Positions 12,040 through 24,600 of a DNA stretch of 64,000 nucleotides are shown in pieces. Numbering within the stretch: the first letter of the stretch is position 1; every line of letters starts with the position of its first letter. Origin of the DNA: Synchiropus splendidus (Eukaryota; Chordata; Actinopteri; Syngnathiformes; Callionymidae); assembly GCF_027744825.2 (NCBI RefSeq), contig NC_071345.1, positions 15,625,501-15,689,500 of the forward strand, written 5' to 3'. Made by a program: the position numbers and the translations under genes. The notes beneath the pieces are model-generated. The model searched no databases, had not been told where the DNA came from, and was given only the letters and a program-made list of their open reading frames with translations.

Positions 12040-12370
12040 CCTCGTATATTTGGTTTTAATTTATTTATATATTTCATTTCATTTCTCTCTTTCATTCACT
12101 ACCTGTTTAATTAGAGATTTTAAAGATTGCAATTTCAAGAATCAATATATTAACTTTATATTTCTTAAAAATAAATAAATAAAATAAATAATAAATAATA
12201 TATGTCAAAAAAGAATTCTGAAACAGATGATGAATACATCAATAAAAAAAAAGAAAACATACTGCAAAAAAGGGGGAAAAATGTTGGCGTTAGTTCAGTA
12301 GTAGCAGTAGCAATAACTTTTGCAGGTGCTTTCATGGTGAGCGTTTTTTCCATATCTCAAAAAAATGTTT
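12040..12370. other. AT-rich low-complexity DNA
   Basis: Runs of AAATAAATAAATAA and TTTATTTATATATTTC, with poly-A patches, and nothing coding. The 60-codon ORFs here are composed of low-complexity codons. Confidence 0.5.
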
Positions 12371-12374
12371 CATT

Positions 12375-12510
12375 AATGAGTTAATTGTGGCGCAGCCACC
12401 AAATATCACCTCAGTAACCAGGTGCAAATTACTGCACTTCCATCTTCATTAGTGGCTGTAGTCGTTGTAATTACTGCATAATGAATTGCAATTGTATTTA
12501 CACTTGCTCC
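12375..12510. other. Candidate conserved non-coding element
   Basis: Homeodomain-type words are dense (GAGTTAATTG, TTCATTAGTGG, GTAATTACTGCATAATG, GAATTGCAATTG), and a GGTGCAAATTACTGCAC partial palindrome is present. There is no ORF and no repeat character. The call is by composition only. Confidence 0.3.
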
Positions 12511-13319
12511 TCATTGAAGACCACGTCACACCAGAGATGCTGGTTGTCATTTATCTGGTTGAGGAGCAAAAAAACATGGGTTGGCTCTCGAGGAAACAAG
12601 TTCAGTTGCTGCCGGGTTTTCAACCACAGCTTTGCTCTTTCAGTGCCTCACCACATCATAGTCGCACTCATTCAGTGGATTTATGAAAGCGTCTCCGACA
12701 AGTCTCACCAGGAAATGTCTATTTATTCTTTTAGACAAACGCTCCAAAAAAATTATTTTAATCCCGATTTACTAGCGAACCACCTCCCTCGGTTCACGCC
12801 GGACCTCCCCGCAGAAACACTGGATGAATCTCTGTGCCCTTGAACAAGGTCGCCGACCATCACTAATTACAGAAGGCGTAGAGCTGGCGGAGGCTTTGCT
12901 CTGACAGAAACACAATGCTCGGTTTTCAGACAATAATCTCCTCTGTGCACAGATCTGAACAAGAAGATGATAATAAAACGCCTGCGTGTCTCCGGGCCCT
13001 GTCATCCCCGGTGATTTGGCTTTGCTGCGAGAAAACTGAAACGCCAGGGAAGATGAAGGGCTTCGCTCCGCATTTGTTTCAACAGGAAGGGCTAAGGGTG
13101 ATGGAGCAGGCGTTGAGCCAGAACAGAGATGACCCCCCCCCCTCTTCTTTTCTTAATCTGCTGCAACGCTCATGTCAATTGGTGAAGAGGGTGTGAGCGA
13201 TAGAATAGATTCCCAACTCTGACCTCCTTCACATCCTTTCTTTTGTGTCTCCGTCCAAAGGAGCAATGGGGAAAAGTTAAAAAGGGGTGACTGCGAGATT
13301 CCTGCCAGAACTATAACAT

Positions 13320-13800
13320 GAGATTTAAGCTGCAAGAAAGAGCATTAGCCAGTTAAGAGCTAATGGATGTAGAAAGGAGGACACATGAAATGCCATTAAT
13401 GTTAATTCTAATCACTTTTTGGCTATTAAGCGCAAATTAGTGAAGGCGATGTTAAATGTCATGGTCTGTCCTGGGATTCGCAGAAGAGAGCGGCGAGGAG
13501 GGGGCCGCCGAATAGGTTCTCATTTGCATACTTAAGATCCAACTTAATTCTCACAAGGGCTGATGGGAAATGAAGCTGAGCCGCCAACCGATGGCGATGA
13601 CACGCGGGCTCGGCGAAAACACAAACCTCTTCTGGCGGCTGATTCTTCATTGTTCGCGCTCAAGGTTATTTGCTTGAGCTTGTCGTGTCCAAACGTCTTT
13701 CCCTTGAATAATTCTGCTCAGGCTTCTTCTCCCCTCTGGCTTTAAGGTTTGTGCTATTTAAGACCAATCATGTCAATGTAGAGAAGAATTAATCCCGCTT
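13320..13800. other. Candidate conserved non-coding element
   Basis: The segment contains GCATTAGCCAGTTAAGAGC, GCCATTAATGTTAATTC, GGCTATTAAGCGCAAATTAG, CTCATTTGCATACTTAAG (an octamer-like ATTTGCAT site) and GCTATTTAAGACCAATCATG. It is neither repetitive nor coding. The POU/homeodomain site content suggests an enhancer, which needs cross-species alignment. Confidence 0.3.
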
Positions 13801-14845
13801 AAAATATCGTACGTGACGAGAGCGTGGCTCTCGATTCCGTCCCCGGATACAGCAGTTGGCCGCGGACGGTCGAGTGGGTTCATCGTCACGTTGCCTTGTT
13901 TTCACGGAGGTGCTCTGTATCTGTCAGGCGCTCCAATCCTGGGGAGCAGAAATCCGATCAGCAAAGAACACCGCAGTTTTTTTTTTTTTTTTCTGTGGCC
14001 AAAGTCAAACTAAAACCATTTTATATAATTTCCTGTGATGGATAGATTAACCTCAATGCACCAGAGGCCTCTGCCTTCTTGTCCACATCATTCTAATGGC
14101 AGCCCACGGTCTTTGGGAATATCCTGTTATTTCTTTCCTGTGTGGCTTGACTGTGGGAGAGTAAATAACATTTGATATGCATAAACAGCCCCTTCCTATT
14201 CATTACTGTCAGCGCGTTGGAGTGCAGGAGGCGGAGGTCAGCCAGTGAAGGTCCTCCTCAGGCAGGAGGAACGCCTGTGGTAGCTGTCACTCCTCTGCTC
14301 CCCTCAACCCCCCTCCCCTCCCTGCAACACCACCTCCATGCCTCGGCCTCCTCGTCCTCCCCCTTCATCCCTCCCCTATTAGCACAGGCTCCGGGTCATA
14401 ACCTTTCCGTGGCATTTTGCAATTCCACAACCCTTTGATTAGTGCAATATTTACATATTTCACCGTGGAGAGGGCGTTCTTGTGTCGCAGACACTTGAAG
14501 TGTTGTAAATGCGTTTGGCCTTTTGCCTGCGAAATGCGGAGGAGTCGGACTCTCTAGTGGCTCGCAGTGTAGTCGAGGCAGAGATACACTGCGGAGTGCT
14601 TTGAGTCTATTTACCCCTGCGCCGCCCGTGCTGTTGTACGTCTACAAGTGCCATTTGGTCTCTGATGTGGCCCTTATCCTCTTGAGGAAGGCCGTTTAGC
14701 AGCCATTAGAGCGGGATAGTGCTCCCTGGTGGCTGATATGGATCATGCCCTCTGACTTGGACGCTGCGCAGAGGAGTTGGCTTCTCTGGAGGGATGATGT
14801 CACAAGGATAATTTAGAAAATACACAAGTACATTATGAAATGTTG
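13801..14845. other. Gene-free DNA, nothing certain
   Basis: A poly-T run lies at 13977-13992 and a CCTCC-rich patch at 14290-14390. The part around 14160-14470 (ATTTGATATGCATAAAC, TGATTAGTGCAATATTTAC) could be regulatory. No exon is recognised. Confidence 0.35.
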
Positions 14846-14850
14846 ATCCA

Positions 14851-15112
14851 TGTACAAGTAACGTCCGACTTACCACCGGGATCGGTTCCGACCAACCGGT
14901 CGTAAGTGGAATGCCATTCAAAATGGCCGACGCGAGGGTTGCAGGTACTACTGTAGTGGTAGATGGCTGTGTGAGAGTGAGATGCTGGGATACTGTGCTG
15001 CCGTAACTCTCGTACACGTTGCCGCGCTGCTACGTGCTGTGGTGCCAGACATTGAATAAAAAAAGATAAGCATCTGCTGTCCGTGGTTGTAAGTCAGATG
15101 TTACTTCTATTT
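14851..15112 (+). mobile_element. MITE, TIR family 1, copy 1
   Basis: The left end reads ACAAGTAACGTCCGACTTAC. The right end, at about 15085-15112, read on the other strand gives GAAGTAACATCTGACTTAC, so the element has imperfect terminal inverted repeats of about 22 bp. A second inverted copy of the terminal wording (CCGGTCGTAAGT) sits inside at 14895-14910, so the left end can fold into a long hairpin. There is no ORF of its own, so it is a non-autonomous DNA transposon. Two shorter relatives lie at 15896-16065 and 37918-38160. The class (superfamily) and target duplication are not clear. Confidence 0.7.
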
Positions 15113-15419
15113 ATTTATTTTATATTCATCTTTAGCGTGAATGTCATGGTCAGTGAAAGACGGTTTTTCACCCAAGTAAGATAGACAGCCTTGGATAAGT
15201 CCATCAGTGGACCTCTAAACTGACATCCTTGTGACCTCAGATTGGCACAACTGTAACGCCCAGGACACATGACTGATTTACTTTGTGTATCAAATTACAT
15301 CATGACAGGCGCAAAGTTTTGTGTTCCAAAGCAAAGAAAAGGCAGGTGAAATAAGTTTGTCCAACAGACAAACCAATGTCAGAATGATAACACACCGATG
15401 GTCTTCCTCTTTCGGCACC

Positions 15420-15800
15420 ATCAGGGTATGTCCCAGTGAGCCACACCTATCCTCTTCATGTCTTCCTCGATAACATCAATGGACCAAAATGATCTTCCTC
15501 CTTGTTTTGTTTTCCTATTTTTCTTCTGTCACTGTCTCCAACATTCTCTGTCCACATTGTTCCCTGTCCCTTCTTCGAACTTTTCTAACTCCAAATTTGA
15601 GCTGGCCGTCTGATATCCTGTCCTTACCAGTCCTTCAATCTTGCTCCCTGTCTCCACAGCATCATGGCAGGACACACTTCTATCCTCTGAACTTTACCTT
15701 TCACTCTAGCGGCTATTCTTCCGAGCACCCCCGAGAGTTGTCTCCGCCTATTCCACCCTGCCTGCACTCTCCTCTTCATATCCCTTGATCTCCATCCTAA
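15420..15800 (-). mobile_element. LINE-derived fragment, antisense and degraded
   Basis: The plus strand is pyrimidine-rich with CTCTGTCC, CTATCCTCTGAAC, GAGAGTTGTCTCCGCC and CCACCCTGCCTGCACTC words. This is the same kind of antisense LINE wording as at 3545-4162, where CCATCCTGCCTGCACCC also appears. No intact reading frame remains. I take it as a second degraded copy of a related non-LTR element, less certainly than the first. Confidence 0.5.
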
Positions 15801-15895
15801 CCTCTGATGACTGATCCCTAAATTAAGAGCTCAGTGGAGGTTTCTTGATCTGGACAATGCTGTTGAAGACAAGTGAAGGATAGTGAAAAGGCGAC

Positions 15896-16065
15896 AAGAA
15901 ACATCCAACTTGCGACTGGGATTGGTTCCGACCAACCGGTGGTAAGTCAGATTGGAAGTCGAATGCCATTCAAAATGGCCAACACAAGGGTTACAGGTAC
16001 TACTGTAGTGGTCAATGGCTGTGTGAGAGTGAGGTGCTGGGATGCTGTGCTGTCGTACTATTGAT
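15896..16065 (+). mobile_element. MITE, TIR family 1, copy 2 (3' truncated)
   Basis: The sequence follows copy 1 closely: GGTTCCGACCAACCGGTGGTAAGTC, then GAATGCCATTCAAAATGGCC, CAGGTACTACTGTAGTGGT and GGCTGTGTGAGAGTGAG. It stops near 16065, where copy 1 continues to its right inverted repeat. It lies about 0.8 kb from copy 1 in the same orientation. Confidence 0.75.
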
Positions 16066-17984
16066 CCCACACAGTTCAGACCTGGACCAATGTACAAAAT
16101 CCAACAAGCACAATGGCATTGCATGCATTTGTTTGGGCCTTTGCTTCCCGCTGGTCACTTCCAAGGTGATGACACAAGACGTCATAAATAACTGCTATTC
16201 CTCGTATGATTCATCACTGCAGCACGCTGGTACAAGGGAAGGCGCTCATGCTATGGCTGCATATGATTTATATCAGAGAGATGAAATAAAAACGTCGCAA
16301 ACTAAACACTCCAAATGAACAAAAAAAGATAATGTATTTCCCAGCCGCGACGTGAAGCACTTATCTGAAGACACACATGCAGTAATGCCTCTATAAAAGA
16401 ATGGGGAATGGCACTTTTACGAGGCATAAAGCGAATGAAAAATACTGTTTTCTCCATCTCACCTATCCATCAAATCTGAATCAGCTTGACGTTGGGCATA
16501 TTTTCCGTCTCAGCCAGTCAGTCAGTCACCTTCCCTCTGCAGTGTGAGTGAAAGAAGAGATGTCAGCGAACAGGTTTTTCAGGGAGCTCAAGGCCGTCAC
16601 GTCTGCCGTCGCAGTGACTGATGAGGTTGGAAAGAGTGACGGGCAGCTGCAGTCTCTCCCCAGCCCGCGGGCCTGCCTGGCATTAGCGTCGTGTGCCATG
16701 TTCTCAGAGGGAACCCGTCACTCAGCCGTCACTCAGGCCGACAGACAGATGGTGCACATAGACACTGAACATGAAAGAGACTGGCAAAGTAGCAGCAAAT
16801 CCCCTGGTGGTCCTTCGTAGTTGAAGGGTGAGATTTTTTTTTTTTTTTCACTGTTGGCGTTGCTTGGCAGCTCCCCTTTAACAGCGTGGCCACACACAGA
16901 CATCAAGGTGCCAACGAGCCGGGACCAACATCAAAGTCCACATCCATCAAACACGCCACGTCCCATGAACACGAACCGCCTGGACTGCGATTTCACCTTC
17001 AGGTAACAGGACCACTGTGGACAGGTGGCACTCCAAACAGGTGTGGAGTTTCATCAGATCCCTGTAAACAGCTAAACTATACAGCACGTTGAAGACTTTT
17101 GTACGGCGTATTTCATTCATTTTAAACCATTTCTGAAGCCAGGCTAGCCTCTACTGCTCTTTAAAATATGACATGATCCAACTACTTTCAGTGCCAAACT
17201 CCTCCAAACTAGTTTGCTGGCCACAGACACAGTCTTTACCTCATGAGTGAACCATGAGTGTTACAGTTGGGTGTGAATATTCAAAACACTGCAGATGTGT
17301 TTGAGGATTTCCAGAGACTACTAGCTCCACGTGCTTCATCCTAGAGAGCTACAAAGTTCATCCATACCGTTCATGCATCACCACCAAGTGGGGAGAACAT
17401 CAGCCTTGGTGCAAGAAACAGACGGAAGAGAAATGCCACTCTCGCAGTTCTACACACATCAGTTTCCCCATCACTGTGTGGTGTTCCACCGCAATAGACC
17501 ACAGGAGATAGTCTGTTCCATCCACATTATCTGTTTGATAACAACTGCCTATGATCCGTCTGCGATTAAAAAGCCAGATGAATGAATGAAACTTACCTTT
17601 ATGGAGTGATGATGAATGCAGTTGGCTTTGGAAGCTGTCTTCTGTCCTGAGTGTATAAAAAAAACTGTGGCTGTTATCAGAAATATATGACACTGGTGAT
17701 GAACTAAACCAGACGTTTTCGGCCGACAATATCATAATTTGTGAACATATACCTTTATGGTGGCTTTATATTTTATTACATTCTATGTTTTTCTGTTATA
17801 TTTATTATATATTTTTTAATATTTTTGCAACTTTTATTTATTTATCCATCTATTTTTGTGATTTATGGTCCTGTTTAATATCTGTATGTGTCGTGTCACA
17901 TATTAACATGGCAATAAAAACTCATTCTTTTTCCTGTAGTTACTGTAAAATGTTCAATTCGCAAAGCCATTAAAATGTATCGAG
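16066..17984. other. Gene-free DNA, nothing recognised
   Basis: A poly-T run at 16832-16848 and an AT-rich stretch at 17760-17880 are present. The ORFs are short and without domains. Confidence 0.4.
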
Positions 17985-18185
17985 TTCAGTGCATTGGCAG
18001 GTTCCAGAGAGCAGGCGAGCACCTGAGGAGCTGAGATTACAGTCGATACTGCGGGGTGTGAGGAGGTCAGTAAGGTATGATGGGACCAGATTGAGAAGTG
18101 ACAAGAATTTTAAGTTGTTGAACAAGAAGCCAGAGGAGATGTTTGTGTAACACAGTGACATGAATACAATGTTGATCATCACTCC
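17985..18185. repeat. Possible LINE 3'-tail remnant
   Basis: The words GAGCACCTGAGGAGCTGAG, GTGAGGAGGTCAGTAAGGTATGATGGGACCAGATTG and GAGAAGTGACAAGAATTTTAAG resemble the 3' part of L2/CR1-type fish LINEs. There is no ORF and no second copy in the window, so this is tentative. Confidence 0.35.
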
Positions 18186-18554
18186 TCCATCATGTTTGAA
18201 ATAAATGTGAAAATAAGGAAATAAGTAAACTCATGAATGGGTGTGGAAATAGTCAAAATAAACAAGAGAGACTCCTGTTATTCCACAGTAATGTGGTTTA
18301 AAGAACATACATAAAGAGAGAACATGCAATTATTTTATAAACCTAGAAGCATATGCCATTGAGTTCACCAACATCTGTCAGTGCATTGAAAGTTCAGAGC
18401 CGCGTTTGTTAGTTTGTCTAAACCGACAGGTTTGCGGTCCGAAGAGAGAAGAAAAAAAATATTTCTTAGTGATTCCGAGGCAGATTTAAAACAGACAGAA
18501 GGGAAACCTGCCAGAAATAATAATGCAGATGAAAGAGCAGCAACCAGCGGCTTC

Positions 18555-21498
18555 TTTTTTTGTGTGATTCTTTATTGTGGACATGACATTACATCTGTTT
18601 GAAATGATGTACAAAAGTGTAACAGAACTGAGAATGGCTCAGACGAGGTAGAGCTTTCACATCAGCTTGCTGGCTTAAAACTACACGGTATAAAAACAAA
18701 AGGAAAACAAAACAAAACAAAAAACATCCCAGAAAAATCAAACTGAACAAACCAAGTGATAATAAATACAGATATCAACCAATCACATTTGAAATTATAA
18801 TAATGTCTACATTGATCTCAAATGAAAAAAAAAAAAAAAGCGTACAACTTCAAACTAGTCACCAAAGAGGAACATAAACAACACTTTGCCGCCACAAGCT
18901 AAAGAATAAATTTAGTAAAGGAACTACGCAAAATAAGCACTGCTGCAGCTAAAGACCTATCGACTCTAAAACCAGAAACTCCGTCCAAGTGTTTGATCTG
19001 GCACATTCTCCGAAAAAATATCACCCTCCGCTGAACTTTAACAAATTACGACAGTTAAAGCAGTAACCTAGTCTAAGTGCACTAGTAATGCCATTTGGTT
19101 TCTACTGCTGTATATAAAGGGTTTGGTAAGAGTAGGATATAGACACGACCCTTATGTTACACACACACACGCACAGGCTCCTGCTTTCTCTAAGTCACAC
19201 TTCGGAGTCACTCTTAAAGGGAAATTCTGTACAACAAGGTTATTAGTACTACACAACCTCCAAGGCTAGATTATTCATTTCAAGTATTTTTCACTCGACC
19301 TTCCGAATACACCGCCGTGTATTAATAGGCAATTTCAAGCACACATATTGTATGCATAACTCAACTGGTATTCAAACCATTTCATCATGTAAAAGGTCTC
19401 AAAATAGAGATGTACAGTACTCTTTATGCTCTTTCATTTGCATGTATATGGATTCTAGAAAAATGTAAATGAGCTTTTTTTTTTTTTTATCTTTAAGCAT
19501 ATTGTGTACAGACATTTTAAGGGGTTGTTGAGGAATCATATCTCGGAAAACAGAACAGCAATGTTAAAACAGGCAGAGGAGGTAGGCACAAAAAAAAGGG
19601 AAACACAAGTATGTCATTCATGAAGTTGTCATGCATCAGCGTTAAGGCTGCGGCAGCTCCGCGGTTCGACAGGGTCCCGTAAAACGTTGTCCAAATACAC
19701 ACCTGTGTATGCACACATACATACAGTATAGAGTGGGGATCCATGGACACTAATCCGTTCCAAAAAGAAAACGCACAATTCAAGTATTTACAAGCAAAAC
19801 TGACGCCGACTCTCCGTCTTTGGAAAGTCTTTGCCGACCCACAGTATTCCCACATTCGCAGCCAAATCAAAGTCGACTTCATCGGGAAACACACACTAAT
19901 AAGTGACAGAAGCGACTGCCTTCACTCAGTCCAGTCCTCTTAAATGGACAATAATTGAACAACCATAAAAGCGCTACGGTCATTTATATGAGCTATTAAA
20001 AGCGCACACTCTTTTTAATGAGCACTAGAGCAGACACCCCCATTAGCACTCTCTCTCTCTCTCTCCCTCTCTCTTTCTAATCATCGTCTTCTCATCCTCG
20101 GAGTGGTCAGCACTAACATTACACTTTAGAGTTGAGGATAAATGAGTTTAACGCACTCGCAGCAACACCGATGAGTGCAACCCTTCATTTTTACGACTCG
20201 TCAGGCAGAAGGAAAACGTCCAAGACGTCACTTTTTACAGCGGGGAGTGATTCATTCTTCATGAATCGCTGTTATCACAGGAGTCAATTCTGAGGCGAAT
20301 TCGAGATGTTTAAAAACCACTGTCAGCCTGCGACACCACTTGGCCGCCGGGGTCAAAAATCATTGATGGTGATGACCAGAATATTCAAAGAAAAAATAGG
20401 GCGTCTTGTCACATGACAAATAATAAATCCATCACTTTTCTCCGGCAAACCTTTGAAACAGAGTTCTGCTACCGAGACAGTGCTACTGACTTCAACCAGG
20501 TTCACCAAGTGCTAAAGCAGGATGTGGGTGACAATCTTCAGTTTCAGGTCATTTCATTTGCGCTGTTTTAAAATGTATTTAAAATGCTCCAAACTTTTTT
20601 GTTGACCGTTTTCACCACATATTCAAATTGTTTTCTTCGGCCAAATGTTCACTCATTTCATTATCAAAACATTATTACAGGTTTGAAGTTTTTTAACAGA
20701 TGTATAATTTTGTAAGTGAAAACCATAGTTCATGTCCATCCTGCAGTTTTACGTACCACAGCGTGATGGTTACATGTTCTGCCAAAGACAAGTTTCCTTC
20801 AAGTGACAGGGTCCCTACTTCTCACAGAATTTGATGAGATTTATTTGGACTTTTTAGCATGGATAGAGTCTGTTAATCTAAACGTTGCCACTCTACAGTT
20901 CACTGCTCAACTAAAAATTATGTTTTTTATTTCAGCTGATGGTGGTGAAAAAACTATCCCTGGGTAACTACTAACGTCTCAAAAATGGTTTGCCTAACAT
21001 TTTCTTTTTTTGTTTATTTATTTTGTAAAGCAAAGCAGATTCGCTACTGGAGGAGCCCAAAACAAGTAGTAATTTTAACATTTGCAAGATGTGAAAAACA
21101 TGATTTTGCGACCTCAACTTTTTCACAATCCGTTTCGGGCGGTTCTATTGCCCATAGCGCTACATACAGGGGTTGCGCTAAAGAGCTCTGAAGTCTCGAT
21201 ATCTTTAAAAATAAATCTATTCCTGGCGTTCACCTGTGGTATCCACGTTCTCTTCAACTCTTTTGTCGTTACGTCCAGAAAGCTGTTGCAGCGAGTCAGA
21301 AAATAAAAAGGCAATACAGCGGTCCCCATGCTAACATGGCTAACACGGTCGGGGTGAAACACAGTAGCGGGAACCTGAGGTCCACTGTGACAACATGAAG
21401 AAACAAAAGGAAAAAATGTTTGAATTTAACGGTCGCTCAAACCATTCCATTACACCACAGGTTCATCAGAGGGAGAGAGACTTCTTGAGTCCATTTCT
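18555..21498 (-). other. znf516 3' untranslated region (inferred)
   Basis: This is the sequence between the stop codon at 21499 and the AATAAA signal at 18576-18571. No competing gene or exon lies in it. The end point is inferred from the signal and not from transcript data. It contains a CT-rich microsatellite at 20050-20077, several A/T runs, and AT-rich stretches that could hold microRNA or RNA-binding-protein sites; I did not assign any. Confidence 0.5.
18571..18576 (-). terminator. znf516 polyadenylation signal AATAAA
   Basis: On the minus strand the hexamer AATAAA is followed by GAATCACAC and an A-rich patch, then a TGGTTGCTGCTC GT/T-rich downstream element. Cleavage is expected between about 18541 and 18561. 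It lies about 2.9 kb below the stop codon. Earlier weaker signals could also be used. Confidence 0.55.
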
Positions 21499-21692
21499 TC
21501 ATTCAGGATCCTGATGTGGCAGCTGAGCTGGAGCCAGCGTGCCGTGCTCGTCCAGGCTGGCGAACAGAGTCCGGGTGTCGGGATACTGGCTGTTGTCAAA
21601 AGGCATGTGGTGGACGCTCTGCACGTGCGTCTTTAGGTTCCCTTTCTGAGAGGCTCTGTATGGGCAGAGCTGGCAGCAGAAAGGCCTCTCCC
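21499..21692 (-). CDS. znf516: znf516 terminal coding exon (residues 1020-1083)
   Basis: This exon opens with GERPF, completing the inter-finger linker, and encodes finger 11 (Cys 1026 and 1029, His 1042 and 1047). It has the words YRASQKGNLKTH, nearly identical to HRASQKGNLKVH in finger 2. A short tail, MPFDNSQYPDTRTLFASLDE to HQDPE, then ends at TGA. The reading frame, phase and linker all agree with exon 3. From memory, the mammalian reference isoform ends differently after finger 10; I could not check this. Confidence 0.9.
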
Positions 21693-24600
21693 CTGAGGAA
21701 AACACCGCAACATTAGACCCCTGAAATAATCGCAGTAATTCAGAATCACCCACGGAGCAGGACAACAAGCAGAAAACACACACACGCCGAGGAGCATTTT
21801 GCGAGTCAAGAGAGCGCTCACGTTGAATTTGTTACACTTTATTTCACTTTTAACTTTCTTCCTGACCCAGATGGATGAAATCTCATTTCTTCCTTTGCCA
21901 TCTGGAGAGGAGCGCCGCACATCGCTGTCTGAACAGACCTACTTTTGTCTCCACCTATTTCTCTCAATCACCCGAGCATCACACACACACACACCCGCGC
22001 GCACGCTAATTAGACTGACCTACAACGGCTACACAAAAAGAAGGAAAAATAACTAAGACGCACCTGAACAAAACAAATGAGATTGCCATTTAATTGCACC
22101 TAATTATCATTTTGATAAATGAAGGAATATCAAAGTGGGAAAACAAATGGCCCGACCCCGCCGCGCTCCCCCCTGAAGAAGAAGCCGGCAAATATCGCGG
22201 TTACAATACATCATCAGAATCGCGGACAGAGAGCGAAGAGCGGAGTGTGAAGAGAGAACAGATAAAAACAAAAAAAAAGCTAGCATTAATAACACGATAA
22301 TATAAAAAAACAACAACTGGAAAGACGTGAGAGGAAAGCCAGAGCCTCTGCGGCGAGCAAACATGGCCGACAGGAAGCGGCGCACTACATTATGCTAAAG
22401 GTTACCGTAAAGCAGCGTCAACACTACATCTAATTGGAGCCCTCCGCCTGGCGGCGCGCTCCCATCATTCATAGCGCCGCTAAATCTGAGTCCATGTGGG
22501 GTGTGTGTGATGCGTGTGATTAATAAAGCCCAGGCGCAGGCATGCACAGATCTGTTTCCTCCGAATGTCAAGTCAGAACAGATTTATTCCGCCGTCCACT
22601 CAGTGACTGACATGGAAAACGATTAATAGACGTTAAAGGCAGTGGCAGGAATATTTTTGAATTAAATTACGGCCCATTTACATTGGCCGTCATACTGGCA
22701 ATTCTCGGTTTTTCACTCGCTGCTCATCATTAATTCTCGCAATGCTTTTGCTCATAATCGCTCACTTTTATAGGTAGGAGAAGAGCTAGATCTAAATGAC
22801 TCCGCTCGCATATGGAAGCTTTTTAAGCTTTACTTCCTTCCCCAAAAAATTACTGTTTGGAATTACTTTGAAATTTTCATTTATAAATAAGTTCGGCAAA
22901 ACTAGAGCTTTAAAAATTGCTTCTGCCGTCGCCAGTTAAAACTGAAGACTTCAACATATTTTCATACTGAAAATGCGGCAAGACGTTAAATGTGTGTCAA
23001 TAGCTTCAATGTCTTGTGCTTCATCTATGGCTGGTTAATTGTATTTTCATGTGAATTATTTGCTCATTTTTCAGTCGGTTACATTCACATATAACGTAAA
23101 ATATACAAAAATAGAACAATAATATGTTATTAAAATGAATCATGCCATATTTACACCGCGCAACAAAATTCCTATGGATCTGCAACAATCCAAGCAATTT
23201 CAATTGATTTTTTTTATCAATAAATAAGTGCAGAGAGCTTGGTAACATGTTAAACCTCAATACATGGACGTTTTTAATGATCACTCATCAGCGCACAACT
23301 TTATTGTCCACTGTTCAGTCGGCCTTCAGTCATTTAGGAAGGTTTTAAAGGCCTCTTTCACCTCTGCTGCTCACGCACCAAGCTGCGCTCAGAACTAGCT
23401 GGAAGTGGTGACACTTTATAAAAGCATTCAATCGAACCACTGAAACAAAATCAAGTTTTGCTGTGATGATTGTTGTCGTTAATTCGAAAACATATCTAAA
23501 GGGTACGTCGCACGCGTTGAACACGATCTCTGTGACCAATGCAACTGATTTACAAGTACAGTCACAGTAAAGGAGCCACACATTACTGAATGACTGAACA
23601 CATGCAACACATGTTGGGCAGCAAGCACGTTTCAGGCAACATTTTTCATATGTAAAACTCAAAAACTTCTGAACCAATCAGAGCCCAGGCTTTGCAGTGA
23701 TAGACACAATGCGTGAAAAACACTAGACAAGAAGTGGAATGGACAAGAAGCTTGTTGGCATTCACGACTCAACAAGCTGACTGAGCCTCCGCTTTTTCTT
23801 TCTGCTCGTAATAAGTTTCCACAGAAGACAAATGGCTACTATTCTGCCTCACCGTTCACAATCTTTAGACCCGCCCCCCAGCTGACTGACCCACTTTTTG
23901 AACAGGGCGTGGGGAAGTCAATGGAAATGGAAAGGTTCCTGACAACCGGTCGGTACAATAGTTGGGAGCGCCACTGACCTACTGTACCTCCTGGTGGTAC
24001 ACTGATGTTTTTGCATGACGCGTTTAAGTCATCAGATGAGCGGTTTGGCAGGGGTGTGCACTGGCTCAGCATTCTCTCAGTTCTGTTTATTATATTGCAT
24101 TTTGTTTTTATTTCATCGAGCAAAATTTCAATTGGAAATAGTGAAAAGCGAATGCATGGGCTTCTTAAAAATCTTGACTGCAACTGCGGCCTATTCTTTT
24201 ACTTCCTATGGGGTTTGCCATAGCCAGTTGGCCACCACCACCGACAAATGGGCGATCATTTATCGTAAACAATTTACATCTGAAAACTATGCCCACAATG
24301 AGAATTTAACATCTCATGACACACTCAATGGGCACAAGTGCAAGACGCAGCATTGGACTGTAATGATGCCGTGACAGCGCGACACGCTCTCCGGCTCCGT
24401 GGCGTGTGATACCTGACTAAACACTACCATCATAGCTTTGAACATATTTTTAAGACAAGAAATGCTAAACATTGACATTAGAAGATGCTGAGACTCGGAG
24501 TCAGGGTTGGGATTGTTGCAGAAGATTTTTTTTCTGGTGCGGCAACAGAACCGTAACATAGCCGCCTGAAATTGCTCATCTCTGCACTAATTTAATTCGA

